Origin: an uncultured Sphingomonadales bacterium
GTDB lineage: Bacteria > Pseudomonadota > Alphaproteobacteria > Sphingomonadales > Sphingomonadaceae
Reading direction: 5' to 3'
Assembly (NCBI GenBank): GCA_903821605.1
Contig: CAIJLZ010000004.1
Coordinates: forward strand, 330,349-394,348
Length of the DNA stretch: 64,000 nucleotides
Below the pieces are notes generated by a model. The model made no database searches. It was given only the letters and a program-made list of their open reading frames with translations, and was not told the origin of the DNA. A program made the translations under genes and the position numbers. This document shows, piece by piece, positions 42,678 to 51,542 of this stretch; the stretch's first letter is position 1; the number at the start of each line of letters is the position of its first letter.

Positions 42678-44032
42678 ATAAGGGAGCGGACATGATCGTG
42701 ACATGGCGGAACGTGATGCGAGGGCTGACACTGGGCCTGCTGGCGGCAACAGGGGCAGGCACGGCCTTTGCCCAGCCGATTGAGGTCGATGTCGTGGGCG
42801 GCATTTCCGATCCGATGCCGATTGCGGTGCCGGTCATGCCCACCCCGGCCAATGCGCCGACCGCCGCCGGTGATACCGCGACACTCGGCCAGCAATTGGC
42901 CGAGGTGATCGCCAATGACCTGAAGGGCAGCGGCCTGTTCGCGCCGCGCGGCCCATCCGGCATTGCGCCGGTCGGGATCGAGCAGGTGACTGCCCCCGAT
43001 TATCCCTATTGGGCGCAGACCGGGGTGCAGGCGCTGGTGTCGGGCTATGTGAAGGCCAATGGCGATGGCACGCTCACCATCGGATGCTATCTTTATGACG
43101 TCTCGGCCCGCAATGAATTGAAGCGCGACGGCTTCGTCGTCGCCCCGTCCGCTTGGCGGCGGGCGGCGCATAAATGCGCTGATCTGGTTTATGCTCGGCT
43201 GACGGGCGAAGGCCCCTATTTCGATAGCCGGGTCGTCTATGTCTCGGAAACCGGGCCAAAGCAGAACCGCCTCAAGCGGCTTGCGATCATGGATCAGGAT
43301 GGCGCAAACCACCGCTTCTTGACCAATGGCCAATCGATCGTGCTGACGCCGCGCTTTGCGCCCAATCGCCAGCAAATCGTGTATATGAGCTATTTGCAGG
43401 ATCGCCCGCGGGTGTTCGTCTACGACCTCTCGACCGGCAAGCAGCGGCTGATCCTTGACCAGCCGAACATGACCTTTGCCCCGCGCGTGTCGCCGGACAG
43501 TCAGTATGTCGTGTTCTCGATGGCGGTCGGTGGCAATACCGACATTTATCGCGTCCCACTGGCGGGTGGCGCACCGCAGCGATTGACGTCCAGCCCCGGC
43601 ATCGACACGGCCCCCAGCTATTCGCCTGACGGCAGCCGGATCGTGTTCGAAAGCGACCGGGGCGGCAGCCAGCAAATCTACGTGATGGACGCGAATGGCG
43701 GCAATCAGCAGCGCATCAGCTTTGGCGGCGGTAAATATGGCACGCCGGTCTGGTCGCCACGCGGCGATTTGATCGCGTTCACCAAGCTTGGCGGTGGCTT
43801 CAATGTCGGGGTGATGACCCCAGATGGCGGCGGAGAGCGGGTGCTGACCCATGGCTGGCAGGATGAAGGGCCAAGCTGGTCGCCCAATGGCCGGGTGATC
43901 TCCTTCTTCCGCACCGCCCAAGGTTCGGGCAAGGCCGACCTCTGGACGGTCGACCTGACCGGCGCGAATGAACGCCGCACCCCGACGCCGCTGGATGGTT
44001 CCGATCCGGGTTGGGGTCCACTGTTGCCCTAA
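42674..44032 (+). CDS. tolB: Tol-Pal system periplasmic protein TolB
   Basis: 452 residues. Signal peptide ends at GTAFA-Q. N-terminal TolB domain (IEVDVVGGISDPMPIAVP, LAEVIANDLKGSGLF), then a six-bladed beta-propeller with repeats such as VSPDSQYVVFSMAVGGNTDI, YSPDGSRIVFESDRGGSQQI and WSPRGDLIAFTKLGG. It binds Pal and TolA. ATG at 42674 overlaps the lipoprotein stop. Confidence 0.95.
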   Translation: MNKGADMIVTWRNVMRGLTLGLLAATGAGTAFAQPIEVDVVGGISDPMPIAVPVMPTPANAPTAAGDTATLGQQLAEVIANDLKGSGLFAPRGPSGIAPVGIEQVTAPDYPYWAQTGVQALVSGYVKANGDGTLTIGCYLYDVSARNELKRDGFVVAPSAWRRAAHKCADLVYARLTGEGPYFDSRVVYVSETGPKQNRLKRLAIMDQDGANHRFLTNGQSIVLTPRFAPNRQQIVYMSYLQDRPRVFVYDLSTGKQRLILDQPNMTFAPRVSPDSQYVVFSMAVGGNTDIYRVPLAGGAPQRLTSSPGIDTAPSYSPDGSRIVFESDRGGSQQIYVMDANGGNQQRISFGGGKYGTPVWSPRGDLIAFTKLGGGFNVGVMTPDGGGERVLTHGWQDEGPSWSPNGRVISFFRTAQGSGKADLWTVDLTGANERRTPTPLDGSDPGWGPLLP

Positions 44033-44080
44033 GCTGATTTTATAGTATCTTACCCTATCCCCAGTTTGAGGAGATTAGTC

Positions 44081-44614
44081 ATGACGTTCAAGATGATCAG
44101 CCGTCTGGCCCTGGTGGCCGCCATTGGCCTGACCGCCGCCTGCGCCAAGAAGGAGCCGCCGCAGCTGCCGCCCGCGCCGCAGGATACGCCGCCGCCGGTC
44201 GTTGAAACGCCCCCGCCCCCGCCGCCGAGCGGCCCGACCCCGGGTTCGAAGGAAGACTTCCTTGCCCAGGCCGGTTCCGACCGCGTGCTGTTCGCGCTTG
44301 ATGCCTATGATCTCGATGATCAGGACAAGGCCACGCTCGACGCGCAGGCCCTGTGGCTTGCCAAATATCCGAACGTCAACGCGACGATCGAAGGCCATTG
44401 CGACGAACGCGGCACCCGCGAATATAACCTTGCGCTGGGTGATCGTCGTGCCAATGCGGCCAAGAACTATCTGGTCGGCAAGGGTGTTGCTGCGGCGCGC
44501 CTGACCACGATCAGCTATGGCAAAGAACGCCCGCAGGTCGAAGGTTCGGACGAAAGCGCCTGGGCGCAGAACCGCCGTGCCGTGACGGTCGTGCTGTCCA
44601 ACGCCGGTTATTGA
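44081..44614 (+). CDS. pal: Peptidoglycan-associated lipoprotein Pal
   Basis: 177 residues. Lipobox GLTAACAKK, a Pro-rich spacer, then an OmpA-C domain binding peptidoglycan: VLFALDAYDLDDQDKATLDA, ATIEGHCDERGTREYNLALG and RRANAAKNYLVGKGV, with the conserved Asp and Arg that hold diaminopimelate. ATG at 44081 is preceded by GAGGAG. The usual cpoB gene does not follow; the next gene is unrelated. Confidence 0.95.
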   Translation: MTFKMISRLALVAAIGLTAACAKKEPPQLPPAPQDTPPPVVETPPPPPPSGPTPGSKEDFLAQAGSDRVLFALDAYDLDDQDKATLDAQALWLAKYPNVNATIEGHCDERGTREYNLALGDRRANAAKNYLVGKGVAAARLTTISYGKERPQVEGSDESAWAQNRRAVTVVLSNAGY

Positions 44615-44701
44615 GCCGGGAGACGGGTCGGCCCCAGGCCGGCCTGTCGGATAGGATAAAGCGTCCGGCGCAAGCGTGTTGATCGCGGCCCGGACATCAG
44701 G

Positions 44702-44740
44702 CAAGGCCGTGGGCGTAAGGCTCGCGGCCTTGTCTTGTTT
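44702..44740 (+). terminator. Possible terminator after pal
   Basis: CAAGGCCG (44702-44709) and CGGCCTTG (44725-44732) with a 15-base loop, followed by TCTTGTTT. A moderate terminator candidate separating the tol-pal operon from the fatty-acid gene. Confidence 0.45.
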
Positions 44741-44763
44741 AAAGCTGATGCGAGGGAATGATC

Positions 44764-46833
44764 ATGTCCGAACTGTTCCAATATGCGCTGGTCGACCATG
44801 TGGGCGTGGTGACGATCAATGTGCCCCCGGTGAACGCGCTGGGCGCGGCGACCCGGCAGGCGGTGATGGCGGGCATGACACAGGCTTGGGCCGATGACGG
44901 TGCCAAGGCCGTGGTTATCACCTGCGCCGGGCGGACGTTTTTCGCGGGTGCGGACATTGCCGAATTCGATACCGGCGGCTTTGCCGATCCGGATTTCCTG
45001 ACGCTGTTTAATGCCATTGAAAATGGGCCGAAGCCCGTGATCGCGGCGATCCATGGCACGGCGCTGGGCGGTGGGCTCGAACTCGCGCTGCATTGCCATT
45101 ATCGCATCGCGGTGCCCTCGGCCAAGCTTGGCTTGCCGGAAGTGCACCTCGGCATCCTGCCCGGGGCAGGCGGGACGCAGCGCCTGCCGCGCATCGTTGG
45201 CGTGTCGGCGGCGCTTGATATCATCACCAGTGGCAAGCCGCTGAAGGCCGGGCAGGCGCTCGACCTTGGCATCGTGGATCGGCTGGCGACCGAGGGCGCG
45301 CTGGTGGAGGACGCGATCAACTGGGCGAAGGAGATCATCGCCGCCGGTGCCGCCCGCCCGCGCGTGCGCGACCGTGATGACAAATTGGCCGAAGTGCGGG
45401 GCAATAGCGCGGTATTCGACGAATTCCGCCAGAAGAACGCCCGCGCGTTCAAGGGCTTCAAGGCCCCGGAAGGGATCGTCAAGGCGATTGAGGCGGCGGT
45501 CAATGCAGCCGATTATGATGCCGGCGCAAAGCGGGAGCAGCAATTGTTCCTCGAACTGCTGAACAGCACCGAATCCAAGGCGCAGCGCCATGTGTTCTTC
45601 TCGGATCGCCTGACCGCCAAGGTGCCAGACCTGCCATCCAGCACGCCCAGCCGTGATGTGAAGCGTGTCGGCGTGATCGGCGCGGGCACGATGGGCGGCG
45701 GCATTGCGATGAACTTCCTCAATATCGGCGTGCCGGTGACGTTGGTTGAACTCAAGCAGGAAGCGCTTGATCGCGGCGTCGGGGTGATCCGGGCCAATTA
45801 TGAAAACACCGCGAAAAAGGGCCGCATGACCGCCGAACAGGTCGAACAGCGCATGGCGTTGATTACCCCGGCGCTGGGTCTGGAGGCGCTGGCCGAGGTC
45901 GATCTTGTGATTGAGGCCGTGTTCGAATCCATGGCGGTCAAGCGCGACGTGTTCGGCAAGCTTGATGCGATCTGCAAGCCCGGCGCGGTGCTGGCATCCA
46001 ACACCAGCTTCCTTGACCTGAACGAAATCGCGGCCTGCACCCAGCGGCCGGAAGAGGTGATCGGCCTGCATTTCTTCTCGCCGGCCAATGTCATGCCGCT
46101 GCTCGAAATCGTGCGCGGGGCCAAGACTGGCAAGGATGTGCTGGCGACGGCGCTGGCGGTGGCCAAGGCGATTGGCAAGACGCCGGTGGTTGCGGGTGTC
46201 TGCCACGGCTTCATCGCCAATCGCGCGATGGAACCCTATATGATGGAGGCCGAGGAATTGGCGCTGGAAGGCGCGCCGATTGAACAGGTCGACCGGGTAA
46301 TCCGCGATTATGGTTTTGCCATGGGGCCGTTCCAGATGCTCGATCTGGTCGGGCTTGATGTGCTTGGCCGCGATTCCGACCGCAAGACGGTGATGAGCGA
46401 ACTCGTCCGGCTCGACCGGCTCGGCCAGAAGAAAAATGGCGGCTATTACGATTATGATGCGCAACGCAAGGCGACCGTCGCCCCGGCGGCGCTTCAGGTG
46501 ATTGCCGACATGGCCGCCGAAAGGGGCGTGGCCCAGCGCAGCTTCAGCGACGAGGAAATTCTGGGTCGCCTGCTTTACCCGGTGGTCAACGAAGGGGCGA
46601 AGATCCTTGATGAAAAGATCGCGATCCGCCCCTCCGACATCGATATCGCACTGATCAAGGGCTATAACTGGCCGGTCTATCGCGGTGGCCCGATGTTTTG
46701 GGCCGATACGGTTGGCCTGCCGAAGATCGTTGCCGCGCTGCGCCAGTTCGAGGCGGCATATGGCGCGCGTTATGCACCCTCGGCGCTGCTGGTGAAGCTG
46801 GCGGACGACGGCAAGACCTTCGGGAGCCTGTAA
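44764..46833 (+). CDS. FadB/FadJ-type enoyl-CoA hydratase / 3-hydroxyacyl-CoA dehydrogenase
   Basis: 689 residues, bifunctional beta-oxidation enzyme. Hydratase domain (1-190): FFAGADIAEFD, AIHGTALGGGLELALHCHYR, LPEVHLGILPGAGGTQRLPR with the two catalytic Glu residues. Dehydrogenase domain from about 295: RVGVIGAGTMGGGIAMNF (NAD binding), LASNTSFLDLNEIA, VIGLHFFSPANVMPLLEIV, GFIANR, then two C-terminal 3HCDH helices. The ATG at 44764 has GAGGGA six bases before it. Subgroups without clear long-chain preference are common in alphaproteobacteria. Its stop shares a base with the hydrolase gene. Confidence 0.92.
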   Translation: MSELFQYALVDHVGVVTINVPPVNALGAATRQAVMAGMTQAWADDGAKAVVITCAGRTFFAGADIAEFDTGGFADPDFLTLFNAIENGPKPVIAAIHGTALGGGLELALHCHYRIAVPSAKLGLPEVHLGILPGAGGTQRLPRIVGVSAALDIITSGKPLKAGQALDLGIVDRLATEGALVEDAINWAKEIIAAGAARPRVRDRDDKLAEVRGNSAVFDEFRQKNARAFKGFKAPEGIVKAIEAAVNAADYDAGAKREQQLFLELLNSTESKAQRHVFFSDRLTAKVPDLPSSTPSRDVKRVGVIGAGTMGGGIAMNFLNIGVPVTLVELKQEALDRGVGVIRANYENTAKKGRMTAEQVEQRMALITPALGLEALAEVDLVIEAVFESMAVKRDVFGKLDAICKPGAVLASNTSFLDLNEIAACTQRPEEVIGLHFFSPANVMPLLEIVRGAKTGKDVLATALAVAKAIGKTPVVAGVCHGFIANRAMEPYMMEAEELALEGAPIEQVDRVIRDYGFAMGPFQMLDLVGLDVLGRDSDRKTVMSELVRLDRLGQKKNGGYYDYDAQRKATVAPAALQVIADMAAERGVAQRSFSDEEILGRLLYPVVNEGAKILDEKIAIRPSDIDIALIKGYNWPVYRGGPMFWADTVGLPKIVAALRQFEAAYGARYAPSALLVKLADDGKTFGSL

Positions 46834-47705
46834 TGGCGGAATGGGTTGGCCCGACCTCGCACAGCTTTATCTCGCAGCGGCTGCGCCTCGCCTATCAGGA
46901 TTGGGGCCATCCGGAAAAGCCGCCACTGCTGCTGGTGCATGGCGGGCGGGATCACAGCCGGAGCTGGGACTGGGTGGCGCAGGAATTGCGCGACGACTGG
47001 CATATCATCGCGCCTGATCTGCGCGGCCATGGCGATAGCGCTTGGGCACCGGATGGCAATTATCCGATGGAGGCCTTTGTCTATGATCTGGCGCAGTTGG
47101 TCCATCAGTTGAAACTGGCCCCGGTGACGATTGTTGCCCATTCGCTTGGCGGCAATATCAGCCTGCGTTATGCTGGGCTTTACCCCGAAAATGTGCGGAA
47201 ACTCGTGGCAATTGAGGGGATGGGGCCAGCGCCCAAGGCCCCCGCCGCCGATGATGTCACGATGGCCGATCAGTTGCGCGCATGGATCGACAAGAAGCGC
47301 GCTGCCGCGGGTCGTCTGCCGAAACGTTATGCCCGGATTGAGGATGCACTGGCGCGGATGAAGGCGGAAAACGGCTTTCTCAATGACGAACAGGCCGCAC
47401 ATCTGACCGCCTATGGCGTGATCCAGAACGAAGATGGCAGCTTTAGCTGGAAATTCGATAACCATCTCAATGCGTGGAACCCGGTTGATATCTCGTTTGC
47501 CGACAAGGCGGCATTATGGGGCGCGATTACCTGCCCGACGCGGTTATGCTGGGGCGAAGATAGCTGGGCGCTTGATCCCCGCACCGATGGGCGGCTGGCG
47601 CAGTTCAATTGTGATGTTGATGTTGTGGCCTTTCCCAAGGCCGGGCACTGGTTGCACCATGATCAGTTCGCCATGTTCATGCGGTTGTTGAGGGATTTCC
47701 TCTAA
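46833..47705 (+). CDS. Alpha/beta hydrolase
   Basis: 290 residues. Oxyanion region LLLVHGGRDHSRSWD, DLRGHGDSAW, nucleophile elbow VAHSLGGN (Ser), late acidic residue in GEDSWALDP and catalytic His in AGHWLHHDQ. Probably an esterase or lipase-like enzyme acting on a small ester; possibly a thioesterase given coupling to the acyl-CoA gene (TAATG overlap), but no specific substrate can be assigned. Confidence 0.88.
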   Translation: MAEWVGPTSHSFISQRLRLAYQDWGHPEKPPLLLVHGGRDHSRSWDWVAQELRDDWHIIAPDLRGHGDSAWAPDGNYPMEAFVYDLAQLVHQLKLAPVTIVAHSLGGNISLRYAGLYPENVRKLVAIEGMGPAPKAPAADDVTMADQLRAWIDKKRAAAGRLPKRYARIEDALARMKAENGFLNDEQAAHLTAYGVIQNEDGSFSWKFDNHLNAWNPVDISFADKAALWGAITCPTRLCWGEDSWALDPRTDGRLAQFNCDVDVVAFPKAGHWLHHDQFAMFMRLLRDFL

Positions 47706-47736
47706 CCCAAGGCCGGCCCGCAAGGGGGAGGGGGGC

Positions 47737-50190
47737 TTAACCGCCGCCCGCTCTTTTCGTGCGCAGCGTCGCATGGGCCGAGGCTGGATCATCTGGCCAC
47801 GGATGTTTGGGATAGCGCCCGCGCATTTCCTTGGCGACATCGCGCCAGCTTCCGGCCCAAAAGCCGGGCAGGTCGCGGGTGGTCTGGATGGGGCGACCGG
47901 CGGGCGAGGTGAGCGAAAGGATCAAGGGCACGCGCGCGGTGCCGATCGTCGGATGGGTCGATAGGCCAAACAAGGATTGCACCCGCAACGTCACCGTCGG
48001 CCCGCCCGGCGCATCATAATCAATGTCATGATGGCTGGCTGCCGGGGTAAGGAACTGGTCTGGGGCGAGTTTTTCGATCTGCTGCATCCCATCCCAGCCG
48101 ATCAGATTTTGCCAAGCCTGATGGATCGCACCGCCATCAATCTGGCTCAGTTTCATCTTGCGGGTGAGCAATGGCGCGAGCCATTCGTCGAGCGTCGCCA
48201 GCAATGCCTCATCTCCCAGTGCCGCCATGCCCGCATATCCCGCGCGCTGCCGCAGCCGTTCCGCCCCCCTGCCGAGCGGTAACAGCTCCAGCCCATGGGC
48301 ACGCACGCCATTGATCAGACAGGCGACCACCGCATCGGCATCCGGCTTGGCATCCGGCCCACTGCTTAGCCGGATCGCGCCCAGCCGCTTCTCGATCCGC
48401 GCCTGCGCCGTGGCACTGGCCGGGTCAAAGCGGACCGTGCGCTGTTGTTCGATGCGGTCGCCAAACAGCTCATCCACCAGATTGTCGGCCAAGGTAATGG
48501 CGGAGCGGATCATCGCCCCGCCCGCCGCCCCTTGCGCATCGGCGACGGCCAGCCAAGGCTGGCGCGCCAGCGGCGAAAGCGGATCAAGCCGATAGCCGCG
48601 CCCGCCCGCCGCGATCCAGTCGGACCCTTCCTTGTTACGCGCCTTTGCTACCCGGTCGGGAAAGGCGAGCGCGACGCACGCCGCCATGATCCGCGCCGGA
48701 TCCTCCTGCACGGGCGCCGCGCCCTTGACCCGCTTGGCCCAATTGGCCGCCATGGCGCGCGCGCTATCGGCCTTTTTGCCACGATCCTGCTGCCAACGCC
48801 GCCAGCGCACCTCGAGATCGGGATCGGTTCCGCCCAGCCCATGTTCCGACAGCAGCATGGCCATATCGCCCGCCATGCGTTGCCAGCCATGTTCAGCGGC
48901 TAGGATGAGCATATGGGCAAGGCGCGGCGGTAGCGGCAACATGGCCATCGCCTTACCATGCGGGGTGACATGGCCATGCGCATCCAGCGCGCCGAGCCAG
49001 ATCAGATGTTTGCGCGCCTCGGTCAGTGAACTTTCCGGCGGCGGGTCGAGCCATGGCAGGCTGGTCGGGTCGCGCACCCCCCAGATCGTGCAATCGAGCA
49101 AGAGCGATCCCAGGTCGCTTTCTATGATTTCGGGCGGGTCATAGGGCGCAAGGCCACGCGTTGCTGCCTCTTCCCATAGCCGGATCGCCAGCCCCGGTGC
49201 TTGGCGTGCGGCACGGCCAGCGCGCTGGGTCGCGGCGGCTTGGCTAACGCGCTCGGTGACGAGATGGCTGGTGCCCGCCTGCCGATCATAGCGCGCGCGG
49301 CGCGCCAGCCCGCTGTCCACGACGATGCGGATGCCATCGAGCGTCAGGCTGGTTTCGGCAATGGCGGTGGCGAGCACGACCTTGCGCTTGCCGTCCGGCT
49401 CTGGCCGGATTGCGGCGCGCTGGGCGGCGGGGTCAAGGCTGCCATGGAGGCGATGCAACATGACATCGGGGCCAAGCTCGCCCAGCCGCTCGGCGGTGCG
49501 TTCAATCTCGCCCATGCCGGGGAGGAAGGCGAGCACGCCACCCTGTTCATCGCGCAGCGCATGGCGGATCGCGGCGGTCATCGCGTCCTCGATCCGCTGG
49601 GTGGCATCGCGACCGATATGACGCAGCGTCAACGCATGGCTCCGCCCCTCGCTCTCGATCACTGGTGCGCCCGCCATCAGTCGGGAAAAGCGTGCGCCAT
49701 CAAGCGTGGCCGACATCGCCACCAGCCGCAGATCGGGCCGCAGCCCGGCCTGCGCATCGAGCGCGAGGGCCAGCCCGAAATCACCCTCCAGCGTGCGTTC
49801 GTGCACTTCGTCGAATAGCACGGCGGCAACATCTGGCAGGTCAGGTTCGGCCTGAATACGGTTGCGGAAAATCCCCTGTGTCACCACCAACAGCCGGGTG
49901 GTTGCGCTCTGCTTGCTATCCATTCGGGTGGCATAGCCAACCAGATCGCCCAGCCGACTGCCGGTCAATTCCGCGATGCGTTCCGCGGCGGCGCGGGCGG
50001 CGAGGCGACGGGGCGACAGCAGCAAAATCTGCTTGCCCGCGGCCCATGGCTGATCAAGCAGCGCGGGTGCGACCTTGGTCGTCTTGCCTGCGCCCGGCGG
50101 GCCGATCAGCACCGCATTGGACTGATCGCGCAAGATCGCGAGCAGTTCGGGCAAGACCTCATCAATGGGCAGCGACAGCGGATTGGCCAT
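47737..50190 (-). CDS. hrpB: ATP-dependent RNA helicase HrpB
   Basis: 817 residues, DExH-box helicase. Motif I GPPGAGKTT, Ia LSPRRLAARAAAERIA, II DEVH in LFDEVHERTL, III SATLDG, IV-VI through VLATAIAETSLT and QRAGRAAR. The C-terminal HrpB-specific domain includes GRGYRLDPLSPLA and HHDIDYDAPGGP-like sequence. Its cell role is poorly known in most bacteria. Stands alone, convergent with the hydrolase gene. Confidence 0.95.
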   Translation of the reverse strand: MANPLSLPIDEVLPELLAILRDQSNAVLIGPPGAGKTTKVAPALLDQPWAAGKQILLLSPRRLAARAAAERIAELTGSRLGDLVGYATRMDSKQSATTRLLVVTQGIFRNRIQAEPDLPDVAAVLFDEVHERTLEGDFGLALALDAQAGLRPDLRLVAMSATLDGARFSRLMAGAPVIESEGRSHALTLRHIGRDATQRIEDAMTAAIRHALRDEQGGVLAFLPGMGEIERTAERLGELGPDVMLHRLHGSLDPAAQRAAIRPEPDGKRKVVLATAIAETSLTLDGIRIVVDSGLARRARYDRQAGTSHLVTERVSQAAATQRAGRAARQAPGLAIRLWEEAATRGLAPYDPPEIIESDLGSLLLDCTIWGVRDPTSLPWLDPPPESSLTEARKHLIWLGALDAHGHVTPHGKAMAMLPLPPRLAHMLILAAEHGWQRMAGDMAMLLSEHGLGGTDPDLEVRWRRWQQDRGKKADSARAMAANWAKRVKGAAPVQEDPARIMAACVALAFPDRVAKARNKEGSDWIAAGGRGYRLDPLSPLARQPWLAVADAQGAAGGAMIRSAITLADNLVDELFGDRIEQQRTVRFDPASATAQARIEKRLGAIRLSSGPDAKPDADAVVACLINGVRAHGLELLPLGRGAERLRQRAGYAGMAALGDEALLATLDEWLAPLLTRKMKLSQIDGGAIHQAWQNLIGWDGMQQIEKLAPDQFLTPAASHHDIDYDAPGGPTVTLRVQSLFGLSTHPTIGTARVPLILSLTSPAGRPIQTTRDLPGFWAGSWRDVAKEMRGRYPKHPWPDDPASAHATLRTKRAGGG

Positions 50191-50303
50191 GGCGTGGCGC
50201 TATCACGCCGATGGGAGGCTTTCCACTATTGGTTGATAGAGATGCGGATAGATGAGGATCGCGGCTTGAAACGCGTCGCCCAAAACGCTATGGCCCGCCG
50301 CGT

Positions 50304-50388
50304 GCCCCTGTGGTGAAATTGGTAGACGCGTCCGACTCAAAATCGGATTCCGCAAGGAGTGCTGGTTCGATTCCGGCCAGGGGCACCA
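50304..50388 (+). tRNA. tRNA-Leu (anticodon CAA), CCA encoded
   Basis: Acceptor arms GCCCCTG / CAGGGGC pair fully, D-arm with TGGTAGACG, anticodon stem TCCGA/TCGGA with loop CTCAAAA (anticodon CAA), a long class II variable arm (TTCCGCAAGGAGTG) and T-arm GGTTCGATTCC. CCA is present at 50386-50388. Decodes UUG. Confidence 0.97.
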
Positions 50389-50590
50389 AACATTCCACGT
50401 TTTCAGAGACGCCGGGATATTCCACAGATACCCTGAAAATAGCGCGCGTTATCGGTCGCTTGCGTGGGCATGGTTCTGCCCATGGCTCTGCGGAGACCAT
50501 TCGGGCCGGGGTTCGTGCGCAGATATGGCGCGATATCTCCAGAGGCCAAGATGGTACGCCCGAGATTTTTGAGCGGTTTTGGAAGATGAA

Positions 50591-50608
50591 ACGGGGCCGA
50601 AGCCCCGT
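50591..50608 (-). terminator. Hairpin with TTCG loop behind the recombinase relic
   Basis: On the minus strand ACGGGGC-TTCG-GCCCCGT, the very stable UUCG tetraloop form, followed by a moderately T-rich stretch. It lies 26 bases beyond the stop of the recombinase fragment. Confidence 0.55.
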
Positions 50609-50633
50609 ATTGTTGCCTGTCGGTTTTGTTGGT

Positions 50634-50846
50634 TCAGATGAACCCGAACATCTTTTCCTGACCTTCCCAATCAACCGGAATTCGGCTCGTTTCGTTCAGT
50701 TGCTTGCGGGTGAGGGTGGGGGGATGGCCCTCATCCATCATGGCCTTGATGAGGGACGGTGCCAAAGAGCTGGTGCGCATCAGATCCGCGAGATGCTCAC
50801 GACTACAGGCTCGGACACATGTGATGTGAGAGCCGAGGGTCGCCAA
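50634..50846 (-). pseudogene. Serine-recombinase C-terminal remnant next to tRNA-Leu
   Basis: 70 codons whose last part (ADLMRTSSLAPSLIKAMMDE, then LTRKQLNETSRIPVDWEGQEKMFGF) matches the end of phage-type serine recombinases in alphaproteobacteria (S-x-LAP-x-I...AI-x-G...LPLDW-x-Q...LGF). Reading further upstream in the same frame meets a stop (TAG) after another stretch of weak similarity, and the catalytic N-terminal domain is absent. The remnant therefore marks a lost integrative element at the tRNA. The surrounding 50389-50970 holds no other recognisable gene. Confidence 0.5.
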
Positions 50847-50970
50847 TCGCGCGTTGCGGCCAAGAAATTGCGAAACGCGATATATTACGCGTGGCTATGG
50901 CGATGATGCGGAGAAGCGGATGGTGATTGCATCGAACGGGTCGGCGTTGCGCTATGATTCGCCGGGTCTT

Positions 50971-51408
50971 TCAGCTTTCCTGCGTGAAATTATCCGGGCC
51001 CCAATAGGCAATCATCTGCGTGATGAGACCTTCTTCGTTGAAGGTCATCACATCAAGGGTTTCAACGCGGAACACGGGACTATTGTTGACCGTTCGCGCG
51101 ATAAAGGCTGCCGCCGCCTCGTTGCCGGCGATGCGCACCCCACCTTCGAGTTTCATCTCGATCGCCCCGCCGGATGCCGCCTTTCCAGCCTCGAAAAAGG
51201 CGCGAATAGCAGGCTTTCCGCGATGTTCTGGGGCGTTGGCCGGGTCGCGTAGGACCGCGTTTTCGGCAAATAATGCGAGAATGCCCTCAATGTCCCCAGC
51301 CGTCTGCACTTCGCCATAGCGGGCGAAAACATGGCGAATTTGGTCGGCCGAAATACGGCCTCCCGCATCGCCGAGCAGACCCGATGCCATTTCAGGGGTG
51401 TCATTCAT
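50971..51408 (-). CDS. Ketosteroid-isomerase-like NTF2-fold protein
   Basis: 145 residues. NTF2 fold with the steroid-isomerase pattern: ADQIRHVFARYGEVQTAGD carries the catalytic-type Tyr, GILALFAENAVLRDPANAPEHRG the Asp in the position of the general base, and AAAAFIARTV plus VMTFNEEGLITQMIAYWG form the sheet. Delta-5-3-ketosteroid isomerases of this length shift a double bond in steroids, but the family is broad. The ATG at 51408 fits the domain; in the same frame the open sequence runs into a pentanucleotide repeat upstream. First listed gene of a minus-strand catabolic group with the VOC and PQQ genes. Confidence 0.82.
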   Translation of the reverse strand: MNDTPEMASGLLGDAGGRISADQIRHVFARYGEVQTAGDIEGILALFAENAVLRDPANAPEHRGKPAIRAFFEAGKAASGGAIEMKLEGGVRIAGNEAAAAFIARTVNNSPVFRVETLDVMTFNEEGLITQMIAYWGPDNFTQES

Positions 51409-51453
51409 TTTCTCAATCTCCTCTGGCCATGCCTTGTCGTATCGCATCGGCAA

Positions 51454-51495
51454 GGCATGGCATGGCATGGCATGGCATGGCATGGCATGGCATGG
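51454..51495. repeat. Eight tandem GGCAT pentanucleotides
   Basis: Eight complete GGCAT units (51454-51493) plus GG, between the VOC gene and the ketosteroid-isomerase-like gene, 46 bases upstream of the latter's start on the minus strand. Each unit reads ATGCC on the minus strand, so changes in copy number alter spacing and possible upstream starts. Confidence 0.95.
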
Positions 51496-51542
51496 TATTC
51501 CCTAAGGCTCTGCACGGGATCATGCCGAACGCGTTTTCATGT

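Noticed and set aside
42644..43921. 425-codon open frame antisense to tolB
   Set aside because: Shadow of tolB; no recognised domain and no ribosome binding site.
44608..46464. 618-codon open frame antisense to the FadB-type gene
   Set aside because: Arg/His-rich product without family features; it mirrors the codon pattern of the real gene on the other strand.
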